From NCBI RefSeq assembly GCF_014805625.2, contig NW_023998454.1, forward strand, positions 3,335,645 through 3,399,644: DNA of 64,000 nucleotides. Reading direction: 5' to 3'. The DNA comes from Glossina fuscipes. Taxonomy: Eukaryota; Arthropoda; Insecta; Diptera; Glossinidae. Position numbers and translations under genes: made by a program. Positions 1 through 12,780 of the stretch are shown here, in pieces (within the stretch, counting starts at the first letter, position 1; every line of letters begins with the position of its first letter). The notes beneath the pieces are model-generated. The model worked only from the letters and a program-made list of their open reading frames with translations. It was not told the DNA's origin and did no database searches.

Positions 1-2945
1 CTTGTCCTTCTTACGAAGAAGTGAGATGCAAAGAAAATTTTTTTTAGAGATAATGTCTTAAAGTTTGTCTTATTTTTATTTTTTTTTGCATATTTGATGA
101 CATTGCTGTATATATTTTGCAAATACATACTTAACAGAATATACTTTAAATATAAAAAAAAGAAAAGCAAAATTCTTTATTTAAATTACTCTTCTTAAGA
201 AAGAAGCATACGGAAGGAAGTCGAATAAGTAGAAATGCATACAGAAAACGGCTTATGCTGAACTACTTTTAAAATGAGTGGAAAGCAGAGTTATTTTACT
301 TACTCCCATATTTTAATGTGAATTTAACAAATAAATATTTATTCTATGCTATGTTTACATTGACGATGGTAACGATGACGATGATGATGATGGGGATGGG
401 GGTAGTGCCAAGGCAAGGTATAACGGTATGTACACATGAATGTGAATAAGATATGTTATGGGTCGACTGTTTTGTATTTGTGTGCAAAGTAATGGTTTAA
501 TTAAAATTTTACTATTAGCTCAAGAGGCGCACTTATGCTATCGCAACTACCTTAACTATCAGCTTTTACTTTACTATCATTATTAACTTGATCATCATTA
601 TTACTATCGCTGTTTGTATTTTTATTATTTTCTATCATTATCGAGTCACGTTCGTCGTTGACTTGCTGGTGACTATTATAGTTTTTTCTGATCTTTTTCT
701 TTTATTATGACTTTTGTCGTAAGTGCATGCGTATAAGTAAACATCGATGCAAATGTGCAGGGACGATATATATAAGACGGAAATTAATTTTTATATACTT
801 CTACCGTGCTTGTCTTGTCTTTGCAGTTTGCGCACATAACCGCGCTATTCGGTTGTGTCTGCCTCTGTCATTGAGAAGAGATAAAGCAAAGATTGTTACT
901 ATACAAATATTAATATTAATATGCATTATATTCAAGCGTATGTATGCTAAAGAGTGGTAACAGTGCGCTTCTTCATACTTGGGCATTTACCACAAACGTA
1001 CATACACGCAAAATGACAGACGTTACAGACATAAATATGAATCCACATTTATACAATACAGTATTTCTACGTACAAGCAAACAGAATTGCTCGAAAGCTC
1101 ATCTAGCCTGAATTTAGACTAACTTAGGTATGTTAATTGTGTGTCATTGCTGGTGTCGTCTTGCTTATATGTATGCGTATTAGCAAGCTTGCGCTTCTGT
1201 AACAATTTGAATTCAAAATTTGCTTAACGGAAACAAATTCTTTCCATGCCGCTTTTCTATTTTTTCTAATTTTTTTTTTTAAGCTACGCTTTTCCGTGCA
1301 ATTCCTTTAAAAAGTGATTCACAACGTATTCGGACTTGAGTATTCATTGCTTATTTGTTCACTTAACCGTTCAACCATAACAAGTATGCAACTGTATATG
1401 ATGGGTGGGTAGGAAATGTGAGAGGAAGTATTCTATGTGTGGATTAAGCAGGAAATAGAAAAATATGCACTAAATAAAGGAGCATAAGATTCTTGGTACG
1501 TAAAGCTGTTGTGCGGTCATTTTTGTTGTCCACTTCTTTACAGCCATATTTTTCTCGCTTGATGCTATGTCGTTATTGATAATGTTGTTGTTTTTTTCGT
1601 AGGCATATGCAGAATATATTGTGGTTCTTCTCACTTTAAATATATTCCACAGGCAAATGCTTGCAGCGTATTTTTGCTACTACTACTAGAAAATTTCCAT
1701 TGGCTTTTCCGCCTTTTCATGTTCATCTGTTTGCATTTGTTCAACATAACTAGAGTATTTATTGTCTTGATGCTTACTGAGAAGATGAATATAGATGTGA
1801 GAAGGGAGGAGAGAAACGGAGAGAAATAAATATGTAAATGTGATACGTGTGTGCTCTTTTGCTGCTTTGCATACTTAATGTTTATCTAGTTTATCTACTT
1901 CCGTTGCGTTCTTTTTTTGCAAATCCACTTTTTTTTTTTTAAATATAAAATTACGAAGATATGAAAATTTATTTTCTCAAGCATTCAATGACCGCTGGTT
2001 TTTCTTTTTTCGATCTCGGGTTTCACTGCAAAACTGTATTATTATGCAACCTGCTCTTTTTTTATTTTCCTGATTTTCAATTTAATTTTGTTTATGTAAG
2101 TCCGCAGAAGCTCCTTAGACTCCCTGCTGTGAAAAACTTCAATAACTGTGCCATTGTTGATACCGTTAAGTATTGATGCGTCTTTTCCTCAAAAGCCAAC
2201 CAATTCAGCCAATTTGGTTTACATTTTATGTTTTTAGTGGTTGTGTTGTGGTAAGTTGGTCCTAGTACTTTAATGTCTGACCTCCCCCTGCCCGTTTGTG
2301 CTACATTTACAATTTTGTTTTTAATTTTTTCCTTTTTTTCGCATATTCTTTGCTTTCAATTTTGTTGCTTGACTTATGCTTTTAAAAGCTTTACATTATA
2401 CTCTAAGAACATTTAAGGTTGCATTCTTTTTTCGTCCTCGGCACATTTAGATATATAGTCTGCACTTAAATATGCAATGTCGAAGCTCTGGAGATGGGTT
2501 GGTTGGATATGAAAACACTATTAGGGAGGTGGCAAAAAAAAAAACATTTTGTTCGCAATACTTCTTTGTTTATAATACTGCAATTGTCAGTTTCTGCCAC
2601 ACTAATTTAAGGCTTTCTTCCTGTGTTGAGATTTTCTCTATTGCTCTCCGTCTCTCTGTAGACCAGACGTTATTGCAATGTTAATATTTACCATTATGCT
2701 TAGTCAAAAGTCATTTTGTTTATGTAGCAGAAAAAAAACAAGAGAGAACTCACAACTTATACAGTATTCACACATTTTAGCTCATCAACTATCAAACCGG
2801 GAGTATTTAGTGGAGGCTTTAGGAAAAATTTTACTAACAAAAAAAAAAAAAATACAATAAATAAATTACATAATAGTGGTTTTTTTTATAAAAATGAAGA
2901 ATGCGAAGTATTCAGTCATTCATTTGAGAACGAAGAGTCTTTAAT
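1..2945. other. AT-rich non-coding stretch
   Basis: No open frame here resembles a known protein and the longest are under 80 codons. The tract holds an impure GAT/GAC-rich run near 365-400 and several T and A homopolymers (near 1267-1282, 1930-1940, 2537-2546 and 2839-2851). Nothing else was recognised. Confidence 0.55.
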
Positions 2946-2984
2946 AAAGGGTGGCGACGCTCTTAAGCCAACGTGGGGTATATT

Positions 2985-3120
2985 AGATTTGGCCGAAGTT
3001 TGTTGTGCACCGAAATACGCATCGGGATCCCGTAAAATATAAATAGGTTCCCTTAACACGAGCTGTGAGATCGAAATAACCATGCCCGTCCTTCGCTTGT
3101 TTGCTGAGGTCGCGAATTGT
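2985..3120 (+). repeat. diverged dispersed fly repeat fragment
   Basis: A GTATATTAGATTTGGCCGAAG-type block is followed by an ATCCCGTAAAATATAAATAG-type block and then by ATGCCCGTCC. The same order (GTATATTA, then a CCC/AAAGTATA block, then a run of GTCCGTCTG) occurs in the copies at 57.7 kb and 62.5 kb. I read it as an old fragment of the same broad repeat group. It has no coding capacity. Confidence 0.45.
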
Positions 3121-3945
3121 TGAGATGTGAGACCTTTTTGGTCAAATAAATTTCAATCAGAATGTTTTATATCGCATTTTTTCAATAGCATACGAAATAT
3201 AGAGCAGATCTTTGTAGTCGCACATAGAAATATGTGAACACAAAAGAATAACATAATACACTCATAATCGCATGAAAGTCTAATATATTTTAAGAAACGA
3301 TTTATTTTAGTTGTGCAATGCACAACATAAGTCGGGCTTTTTTCTGCTCGAACAAAATATCATATTTATGTGTTTATATTTCTTAAATTCCTAAGGCGTT
3401 CACATCATATGCAAATCCCATTACCCTCATACGAGAGTTGTTTTCTGCAAAGGCTGTAACAGTGCTATAACAACGTATGTCTCCCGTCTAAGGATTGGGC
3501 TTAAAGAATTTGTATCGAATACAGACAAGCTGTCATTCAGACTATAATTTATAGCTGTTTATATATAGAAATTCCGCGTATATGTCTCACGTTTAAAAAA
3601 AAATTATGCATTAAATATGTATAAAACTTTATATGTGCATATAAACATCATGTCACAGAATAGAAGACGGGATGTATGTATATTTCTGTTGGTTTACTTA
3701 AGTCTTTTTGTTTTACTTCTTATTTCTTTTCTAACAAAAAAATTCATATAGCAAAGTAAAAGCGGGTAATTTTGCTGTTGTATTTCGGTCCTGCTTTTTT
3801 TTTGTATTTCACATTTGATCCTTTCATCTTCTATTTCATTTTCCCTGTACTTAAATTGAATTATTCACACATGACAAGTCCTTCAAGTGAAATAATATTT
3901 TAAATAAAACTTTTTCTTGTAATAAACGAACTGGCGTAGGAATTG

Positions 3946-4022
3946 AGGAAGAGAGAAAGAGAAAGAGAAAGAGAGAGAGAGAGAGAGAGAGTGAGAGATA
4001 GAGGAGGATAGAGAAAGAGATA
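3946..4022 (+). repeat. GA-rich microsatellite
   Basis: An impure purine tract of GAGAAAGA and GAGA units, with a pure GA core near 3970-3990. On the other strand it reads as a Leu/Ser-rich open frame, which is an artefact of the repeat. Confidence 0.9.
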
Positions 4023-4849
4023 GGGCTGAAGTTGTTTGGCTCTTTATCTCTAAATTACTTTGTAACATTTTCTTTGCAATTGATTTTAACGTTTTATGAA
4101 TATTTTATCATGCATTTATGCATAATCTCGAGTATCTTTTCACACGTGTAATAAAAACTTTTAAGAATGTAATAAATATTGTTTTAAGCAGAATTTTAGA
4201 TTTAGTGTTTAGTTTTTAAGAGATTGAAATCAAAGAAATAAGCGTTAATTAATTACTTTTTAACGTATAATTGCTAACAAGAGCGTGCGATATTGTTATT
4301 TGGTAAAAAGAATTTAGAGTTTGAGTTTTTTCAGATTTTTTAAAAAGGTTTATATATCCATCTTAGCTGTTTTGCGCGAACGTGGTAACTATTCTTGGCT
4401 TACTATGGCTACTCTTTTATCGATGACCTGACCTTGTTAACTATTTGACCATGTTCCAATTTCGATTGAGATCGGGATGCGACTTTTGTCTTCGCACCGC
4501 CTTACCGCCCCCAATATATTATCCAAAACACTAACACAGTTTTCGTTGCTTTCTGCATTTCCCAACATAATCCTTAGTTAATTATACAGACCTTTTCCAA
4601 TGTTTGGGGACTCGTATGCATTAACTTTTGAAGCTATCCAATCGGAACACATGAAAGCGTGGCCATTTAAGCAGGTTATTTGCCTTTTGCGCACGCTCTT
4701 TTCAATTTGCAAATATTCCAACAATTTGCAGGAAAAAAAGCGTTTAGTTCCCGCTTTTCTCCCGAGCGCGGTCTAAATAATTGAAATTAATTTATATATT
4801 ATATCAACATTGAAGCACATCTTCGCTTTCCTGTTAATAGATGTTCTTT

Positions 4850-4974
4850 TCAAAGACGTCTTCACCCAATGTCTACCGCATTCAGATTTGAACCTGTAGA
4901 CACCGGCTTGCTCTCATCTATTTAGCTCTGGGACTGCTGCGATTAAAAGCTGCTAACGTCTTTCTTCTTCAGAC
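4850..4974 (-). repeat. possible tRNA-like repeat block
   Basis: On the minus strand this contains GGTTCAAATCT (a B-box-like T-arm) followed by TGCGGTAGA, preceded by GTTAGCAGCTTTTAAT and GTCTG. The block at 59.80-59.92 kb carries the same three pieces in the same order with indels between them. The SINE-like element at 27.8 kb shares the T-arm part. The blocks are short, so homology is not certain. Confidence 0.3.
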
Positions 4975-7316
4975 GTTTTGCTTACTTCTTGAAATTCAAG
5001 CACGTAAGTGGTGGCTCCAGTAATTGCAAGTAATTTTAGTCTTTCATCATTTTGGCTTCCACGTTCTCTGCGGTAAGCTTTCAACTAAACTCGACAATGC
5101 CGTTGTTTTGTAAGACTTAAATTATGATTAGGAATGACGGTGCTAAACTTTCATGGTAATTTGTGGCAACGAATACTCTATGGGCCGTTTATTCACAACA
5201 TTAGAAATATGTCGCGTTGAAAACATTGTATATATGTTTAATAAATATACTTAATATGTAAATAAAGGTAATTTGATCTTTGTTTATATCTCTATGAATA
5301 CTTCCATCTCTGTTTCTGCCTCTACGTCTTTCTCTGTTTCGATATTCTCTCCTAAATCGTTAAAAATCGTGACTTGATCAAAATAGATTTAATACAATTC
5401 CCATTATATAGATACGTAGAGTGTTTGCAAAAATTTTAATTTCAATAAAAGTCTTAGAACATTTCCTTAATAACCATCAATAGGTAAGTCTTGATGAAAA
5501 AGACTAAAAAAATATACCACGACCAGGTGATAGCAAAGCGAAAATATTTGCATTTTTTAAATACGTGCTGCTCACTTTGTGGGCTGAATGGGTGATTGCA
5601 TAAACTAAGTATTCAGCTAAACAACCCTATCCACCATTTTGGTTTCTTACGTACTTAATAATGTAAAGTTTTCAATTGAAAAACTTTTGCCAGAAGATTA
5701 AATTTTTTCGCTTTTGGTTTTTTTTTATTATATTGTTTGGACGATGATTTGCTGCTTGTGTAGTTAAAGTTTTTCTTATGTTTTCAAAAACATTTTTCCC
5801 TCTTTTTTTTAATACAACGCTTTCAAATGTTTTAAGGTGCTTTGCAGATTTTAATACTAAAATAAATAAAAAAACTAAAGTTTTTAAGACTCTTTGGCAA
5901 CACCGTCTGTTGGCAGTAGATAATAGAAATGAATTTTATAAGCCAAGCATTTCAATAATGGTATAAAATCTAAAAAAATCAAATTTTAAAATTAATTTTA
6001 AATTTTTAGAATGCTGCGATGAAATAATTATTTAGTGAGAATTATCTAAAGAATGTTTAGGTAAAGCTGTTTTCAAAACCTGTACAAACCGCACTGAATT
6101 AATAAATTAAAGAAAGATTAAAAGAAAAGTTTCTGTTAGCTTTAAATTTCGGCTTAATATAATATCTACGAGCGATATTAAGATATGTATTGCAAGTGGA
6201 AAACAATCTCTCTTACGTTGTAAATACTCCGAGAGGTTTTCCATTTCAATAGTGTTCACCTTGAGTCATTGTATACTTGTTATACCTTTAAGTACATCAA
6301 TGCATACAAAAATCAATAAATTGCTTTCAGTTAATACTTAATAGTAGTTACTTTGGAAGCTTTAGAAAATTTATTTGACCTTAAATCAACTTATCTGATA
6401 TGTAAATATTTTACCGTTTCGAAGTGCTTAGAAACACTTTCCAATAGTTTATGATATTATATAAAAAAAAAATTTGATATTGTTCATGAACATGAGTATA
6501 ATTAAGTGAATTAACATTTTCGGATAATTCTCTACGAAACTTTGTAAAATAAAAGCTTAATTATGACACATCAGTGCCACAAAAACTTATTGCATAGTAA
6601 ACAAATCAGATAAATATATTCAGCTATGGCTGAATATTTTGTAGTCAGTCCCTTAAAAAATATATATGTATATATAAAATATTATTTTGAAGCTCCTTTT
6701 CTATTGGGTAAGAGCGGACGGTATTTTCCAATTTTATACGTGTACTGTGTCATCATAGGATATACGTAGAAATATTCAACGTTATATATATTGTACGATA
6801 TGACCAAGTTGTAAAAAAGATCAATTTTGCGGCTTTTGAACACAGACGCGTTCTTAGTTCAATTTGTAGTGTGTCCACGATTGCGCCCATTTCCAGCAAA
6901 TAATCTGCTGGCAAGAATTTTCAATGTTTCAGCCAAATCGAAAGAGACAAGGACAACATACGGACATTACTTAAATCAGAATTGGTTGCTGATTAAGTAT
7001 ATTCATGAGATCATTAGAGCTTCCTTCTGCGTGTTTCGAACGTTACAGATATACAGATGCAAAAATCGTATCTGTTGTGATGTTCACACCGTAAGAGCAA
7101 CTTCTATTGTTTGTTCACACAGGTAAGAGTAAGCTGATGGCGATAAGCGTTGGTTTTCTTTTCCTAATTTAAAACATGAATGGCCAAAGCAAAATATTAT
7201 TTATCAAATGCAATCACGCTTTCGTAATGTTGTAAGCCTTTTTACTCTAGAGTGGACTACTTATGGTCACGGGCAAGTATTATATGAAACATTTTTCCTA
7301 TTTAAATCTAACAAGT

Positions 7317-7850
7317 AAGAAAATTAAATTCGGTCGGAACCGAATCTTTCATATCAATCAACGTCATACGAAAGAAGACTAAAGAAGTAAAAGAACAAAA
7401 TTTTCATGCTTTACAATATGGGGTAGACGCAGCTGATTTTCCCTACTTTCAAAATAAAAGTTTTTGTCGTGTAGGCATGTGGGCGTTGTAGGCGTGTCCT
7501 TTGAAAAGTTTAGGTCAATTCCATATTCTTTTGCGAGTTTTTAAGCGATATCTTCATTTTCGCTAACGGGAGAATATTTACCATAAATACTAGTTGCGCC
7601 AAGTTGCGCAAACAGACACATAGACAGACGAATAGGTGGACATATTTAGGTGCATTCCAAATTTGAAACTGCCCAAGAATTTATATACTTTATACGGGTT
7701 TTCAAGCTTGTTTCTGCGTGGAATAAAGGTACTGAAAGAGTAGGCGCGATCAATTTTTTCCAATTTTTGTGCACACATACTACAGCATCACCTAGCGAAT
7801 ATGCGTTCAAATTTTGTACATTTATTTGTTATAGTTTATGAGTAATGAAC
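7317..7850 (+). repeat. dispersed repeat, copy 1
   Basis: It begins with CAAGTAAGAAAATTAAATTC and a short inverted repeat (TTCGGTC..GAACCGAA). It continues with blocks that align, in the opposite orientation, to 63211 down to about 62790, including AACAAAATTTTCATGC, the ACGGGAGAAT block and the run of CAGACAGACG units. The terminal piece also matches the end of the interrupted copy near 41150-41193. Class unknown. No transposase or LTR features were seen, so it is probably non-autonomous. Confidence 0.7.
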
Positions 7851-8127
7851 AAAAAACCAACTTTTTATTCCCTTGATCTACCTAATTCTATACGGGTTTC
7901 ATGCGAAAGCGACCTTCGTGAAAAACGTTGAAAGCGTGGCTAATAAAACTCCAAGACTTTCGTAACAGTTGAACTTTCTTTTAGGAAGCGAAATATAAGA
8001 GTTGATAGATAACGATAATTGCTGGGTAAAAATTCGTTCAATTAATTTAAGTAAGATACTGAACTTGGCCATTTTTCCATTTTTCTCGACGAGATGTCTG
8101 CTTCCATATTTATGAAGCTGAACAAGC

Positions 8128-8520
8128 AAGTTATTGTTCCAAACACCAAAACACCTGCTTTCAAAGAATGATAAAAATCCTTGAAATAACACCACATAGC
8201 TCATCAGAGCATGATTTGTCTACACATAATGAAATGCTATCAGTCCCAGTCGCACAACTATATTTTAAAGACCTTAAACCATGTAAAACGTCATTTTCTG
8301 AAATGATTAATTTAGGAATCGGAATATCGTCTCTGGTCTGATATGGATAATTAATAGTTAAATCGGAATCAGCAGTTAAAAATTTCGTTGGAAGTATTCA
8401 GGGAAGAGATTTTAGGTTTCAATATAACCAGAGCACTCGGAGCCATTGAAAGCATTTGAAGTTAACAAAATTACAAAAACATTTTATCTGTATTTATCAG
8501 TAAGCATTGAGGATTTTATC
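8128..8520 (+). pseudogene. decayed copy of an unrecognised coding sequence (copy A)
   Basis: This shares about 330 bases of clear similarity with the reverse strand of 24741-25187. Read from 8171 it gives about 56 codons to a stop at 8339-8341, including SSEHDLS, EMLSVP and KPCKT segments that are identical or nearly so in the other copy. Further stops and indels break the frame afterwards; IVKSE and a segment matching RAIER (8428-8455) remain. The conserved stretches suggest it descends from a protein-coding element. I do not recognise the protein and assign no function. It lies just downstream of dispersed repeat copy 1. Confidence 0.55.
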
Positions 8521-10402
8521 AACTGAAGACATTTGCAATAACTTTGGTGGTTGAGGTAATTAAATATATGCCTTGCAGCAGAGTAAACGAAATAGCCGTA
8601 CGCTGAGCCAGTTTTCGTACATTTTTCGAAAAGTTTGTCTCTCCTTTTTTTGTAATAATTGACTACTCTGTTGAATCATGGCAGGCAGTTGTGTCGAAAT
8701 GTCGGTTGTCTGCTCGGCAGATTATAAAACAAAGATATTAGGGTTTCCATATTCCGAGCAGAAAAATTCGGCCCGTTATTTGAGTAAGTGGGATGTCTGT
8801 AATGGAAGGATATGCAAAGTACTGGACCACATGGATGCACAGGTAAAGTAAAAGGTTGGCCTTTCAAATCATCTATTTTTTTGTTTTATAAACCGTGGGA
8901 AATTTACGTAAAAGTCATTGGCGAGACATATGTTGTAAGTCCTAAAGTCAAACTTTTTAAACTCTATTCTGCATCTGTATCCAAGCCTTCTATTTCTTAG
9001 ACTGTGAACGTCACGTGCACGTCAAGCGCCGTTTTATGTACGACATTGTATATGGTTTAAGGCGTATATTTGTGTGTTACTGTTGCAATGAACTTGAAAC
9101 AAAATCTTTTCTGTACTTCCTCATACGCTTTATCTTTTTTGCTAGAACTGATGTTCATGGGCTGGGAGATCTGTAATATGAACTACCTGATACCAATATA
9201 TCAAAACATAAAACACTGTTTTTTGATCTCTGCCATATGTTAATAAACCTTTAAACGATTTCCTGATGTACTTATGACGATTTCTGAATTAACATCTGGT
9301 CAAGTTAGTTGTATTTTTTTATTATACGTGAATTTGTGGCCCAATTATCACCTTTTCTGAGGGCAAACCTTATAAATATTTGTAAGACCAAAAGATGCTA
9401 AAAGTTACTTATCCATTGCAAGTTTGCTTGTACATAAAATGCGACGATTTTCAAATTGATAGTTACCAAATAATTATCGATAAAGGATCGGGACGGACTA
9501 TGAGACGGATGTGGAGAAATTGATTTCAATAATACTTTGTGTAGATCAAAAATGTACACTTTTTTTTGTTAAAATATGCGAGAAAGATTTTTGTGTGCTA
9601 CGAAACGATAGAGAAACCTAGTAAATTGTTATTCATTTGTACTTCATATAAGTAGACCACGAACGTGTTAATTTATAAATTTTTTTTTGTAATTTTGTGT
9701 TTTTTTCTCGAATATAATAATTTTGTGAATCACATTATATTATCTTTTTAGCTGTTTTACGGTTTCTGGAAAGTCCATTCAAGTGGGGTTATCTCGAATT
9801 TTTTTTCTGTATGTACTTAATGCTCTCATAACGCTTCCACCATGTGGTTTAATATTTTAGTTGCTCGGAGTGATAATAACGTTGAATATGATGGCGATGA
9901 TGGAAAAGGAAAAAGAGACAATTCATTAAAATATTTTCACTTCGCTGCTACTGCTACTGCTTTTGGGTTAATATCAACACAAACATTTCCAGTAATGGCG
10001 GTTAGGTAATGATGTCACATCCCTTTGCATTTTTCTGCTTTTATAATTACTATGCATAACTCTGCCGTTTGTGGTTCTATGCACTTACTATGTACATAAA
10101 TATATATATATATATATCATATATTTTGGAAATTCTGCCAAAAAAGTACCGCTATTTAGAAAATATTTCATTTATTTTGTTTTAGTTAGAATAACAAAAC
10201 AAAAGAATAAAAAAAAAAGTTAATATTTATAAGATTAAAATAGTTAACGACAATGGAGCACAGGTTACATATCGTTTAACGTGATAGAAAATGCTTAAGA
10301 AATTTGTCGCATATTTTCAAACTTTTTGCTTTTAATTGGTTTTGTTGTTATTAAAATTATTCTCAGAGTGTAACTCAAAATCGTTTACGAGCATATAAAC
10401 GA

Positions 10403-10452
10403 ACATATATATACATCTATATATATATATATCTGCGTGTGTGTGTGTGTAT
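10403..10452 (+). repeat. TA then GT microsatellite
   Basis: A TA-rich run passes directly into a GT run and then GTAT/TATG units. It is compound simple sequence and makes spurious Cys/Val/Tyr-rich open frames. Confidence 0.85.
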
Positions 10453-12243
10453 GTATGTTTATGTATATATAAATTTCCATTTAATGGTATTCATGAAAAT
10501 GCAAACAAATTATGCAAATTTGTTTCACACATACAACTGACTGTGCGCATACATTATACGTTATGCATACATATATGTTTAAATTGCATAAATACATGCA
10601 TAAGTTTGTGTATGCCTTTGTGTCTGTGTGCGTTATAATCATCCATAAGCCTAGGTACAAAATGTGTACTATTGCTGTTGAAAAATTTCTTCCCATTCAT
10701 ATTGAAATTAGTGAAAAACGTGTCAGAGAAAATTATTGCTATTATGTTGGTTTATATTAATTGCATATGTATTCAAATTTGGTAAAAATAAATTCTATTT
10801 GTTGTCAATTTAAAGCAAAAAAATCTTAAACATTTCACATTTCTGATATTATTTTACAATTTGTGTATTCTTCCGAGGGCGCAACCAGCACTGTATCGTG
10901 TTAAATAAAACTGTGACTACTTTCCTTTAGCTCCGAATTCAGACGAACTGCACACTACTTTTTGGGAGCTTTGTATGTGTTGAAATCTGCGCCAAAAAAT
11001 AAACTCTAAATGCGAAAGGGTTACCTTTGTTGTGTATGTATGTTGATGAACTGCGAGAAATAATGAGTAATGAATGAAGGCGACGTTGTATGTCCACGGC
11101 GTACGTTCTTCTAGGGGAAGTGTGTGGGGGTAGCAGCCAATTCGAATATACGACACCTCGTTACATCGCAACGAAACCAGCGAAAACGGCTTCACCTTGT
11201 ACGCTGTATTCGGTAAACTCTGGCGCAAGCCGTACACGGCTGCTATTCTTATGAAAATGCCTAAAAATGTGCCTCAAAGGACTAGTTTTTCTTTTCGGAT
11301 GAAATTCATTTTTTCCTAAAGGATGACAGCTAATGTTGGACAAACTTTGAATTAACTGTCTCATATCATATTTATTTTTAATGAGTACAATCTTATTTGA
11401 ATGCCGCCAAAACTTATTAACTTTTCTGATAAGAATAGTACTATATAAATACGCTTATACATCACACATATATCGTTGGCGTCGAAAAAAGCATTTCTTG
11501 CCTTTTTTTTTCCCAAAGATACTTCTGTCTATATGCATGCGCAACAACAATTACGTTTCTAATTATTACGATGTGACTATTGACTTATAAATTGTATATT
11601 ATAAGAGCTTTAAAAATCAGTTCCCACTTTTCACTTTTGTTGGTTTTTTTTTTTTTTTTTTTTGGAAAACAAGCTACGAGCATTAAATGTTACTTTTGTA
11701 TGGTTTTTATAAAATGTTATCTGCTGAGGAATGAAGAGGAAAGAAAAAATTTAGCCAAACGATAGGTATCAATAGAGTCGGCCTGGTCTACAGGTAGTAT
11801 CTTTCTTGTGTCACTACCATTTCATTTTCCGTAATACACTAATTTCCTAATATTAAATTTTTTACTTTACTTCCATTTGCGCTTCAAAGCCATTGTGTTA
11901 TTTAAGCATTTGCCAGCTTACTGCCTAATTAAATGTTGTCCTAGTTTGGTTGTAAAATTTGTACACAAGTACGCATTTATACAGTGTATATACACATTTA
12001 TACAGTGTAATATATATTTCTATATATATATATATTTGGCCTATTTCAATACTTTTCTTTTATCCTTTCTAAAGTTATTACAATAGATTGAAAGACGTTG
12101 AGTTGGAGTTCACGTTTCAAGTTAATGGCGCGCATTTTGTGGTTTAAAGTTCATTTAAAGAAAATTCCCTATCATTATAAGCATCTGCTATAATAAAGTT
12201 AAACAAAGAAACAAATGTAATTGACAATAATTTTTCTTTTGTA

Positions 12244-12274
12244 ATATATATATATATATATTTTTTTTTTTTTT
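12244..12274 (+). repeat. TA plus T simple sequence
   Basis: A TA dinucleotide run followed by about 14 T residues. Confidence 0.85.
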
Positions 12275-12780
12275 GAAACTTTACTTCCAAAGATTCGAAA
12301 ATATGCCACCACACTCACACAGGTTCAGGAAAGTAACAGAAATTTCACTTCTCTTTCTTAGTTAATATTTAAAACCATTTTTCCTAAACAGTTTAAGTGT
12401 ACACAATGGAGTGAACAAAAAAAGGAGTGATGAAGAGCACTGGACACGCTTCAATGAATAGCGTAACCTTCAACCATCATGTTGAGTGTTGAATGATGTT
12501 TGTAAGTGAGATTAAGTTCACTCTGTCTGCAAGTTGGTTTTAACATAAGCCACACATTTTTTCAAATTTATACACATCACAGTCACGTGCCTAACACTAT
12601 CCTTGGTTGGTCATTAAGAACACTGTATATAAACATTAGGTTTTCGTAAATTTCTTTACTTAAAGCGTATAAATAAGCTTACAGCCAACCTGTACATTAA
12701 TACACGACCTGGAGTTGTTTTTTGAAAAGATAAAATTTATCTAAGCAGTCTGTTTCGATTTTGCAGATTTTGCAGTGCAG

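Larger units (their letters stand above)
3121..7316. other. AT-rich non-coding stretch with a microsatellite
   Basis: No recognisable gene. It contains the GA-rich microsatellite at 3946-4022 and the tRNA-like block near 4850-4974, both listed separately. A 99-codon open frame at 6827-7126 matches no family I know; its possible splice signals are discussed under findings. Confidence 0.5.
8521..12780. other. AT-rich non-coding stretch with microsatellites
   Basis: No gene recognised. It contains TA runs at 10098-10117 and 10403-10432, a GT run at about 10433-10450, a T tract at 11644-11663, a TA plus T tract at 12244-12274, and a GC-richer island at 10917-11364. That island has open frames on the minus strand (106 and 67 codons) with no recognisable similarity. 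Confidence 0.5.

Noticed and set aside
3883..4068. 61-codon Ser/Leu-rich minus-strand frame
   Set aside because: It is the reverse reading of the GA microsatellite.
10441..10760. Three overlapping 65-82-codon frames on both strands
   Set aside because: They are driven by GT, TATG and CATACA simple sequence; no family resemblance.
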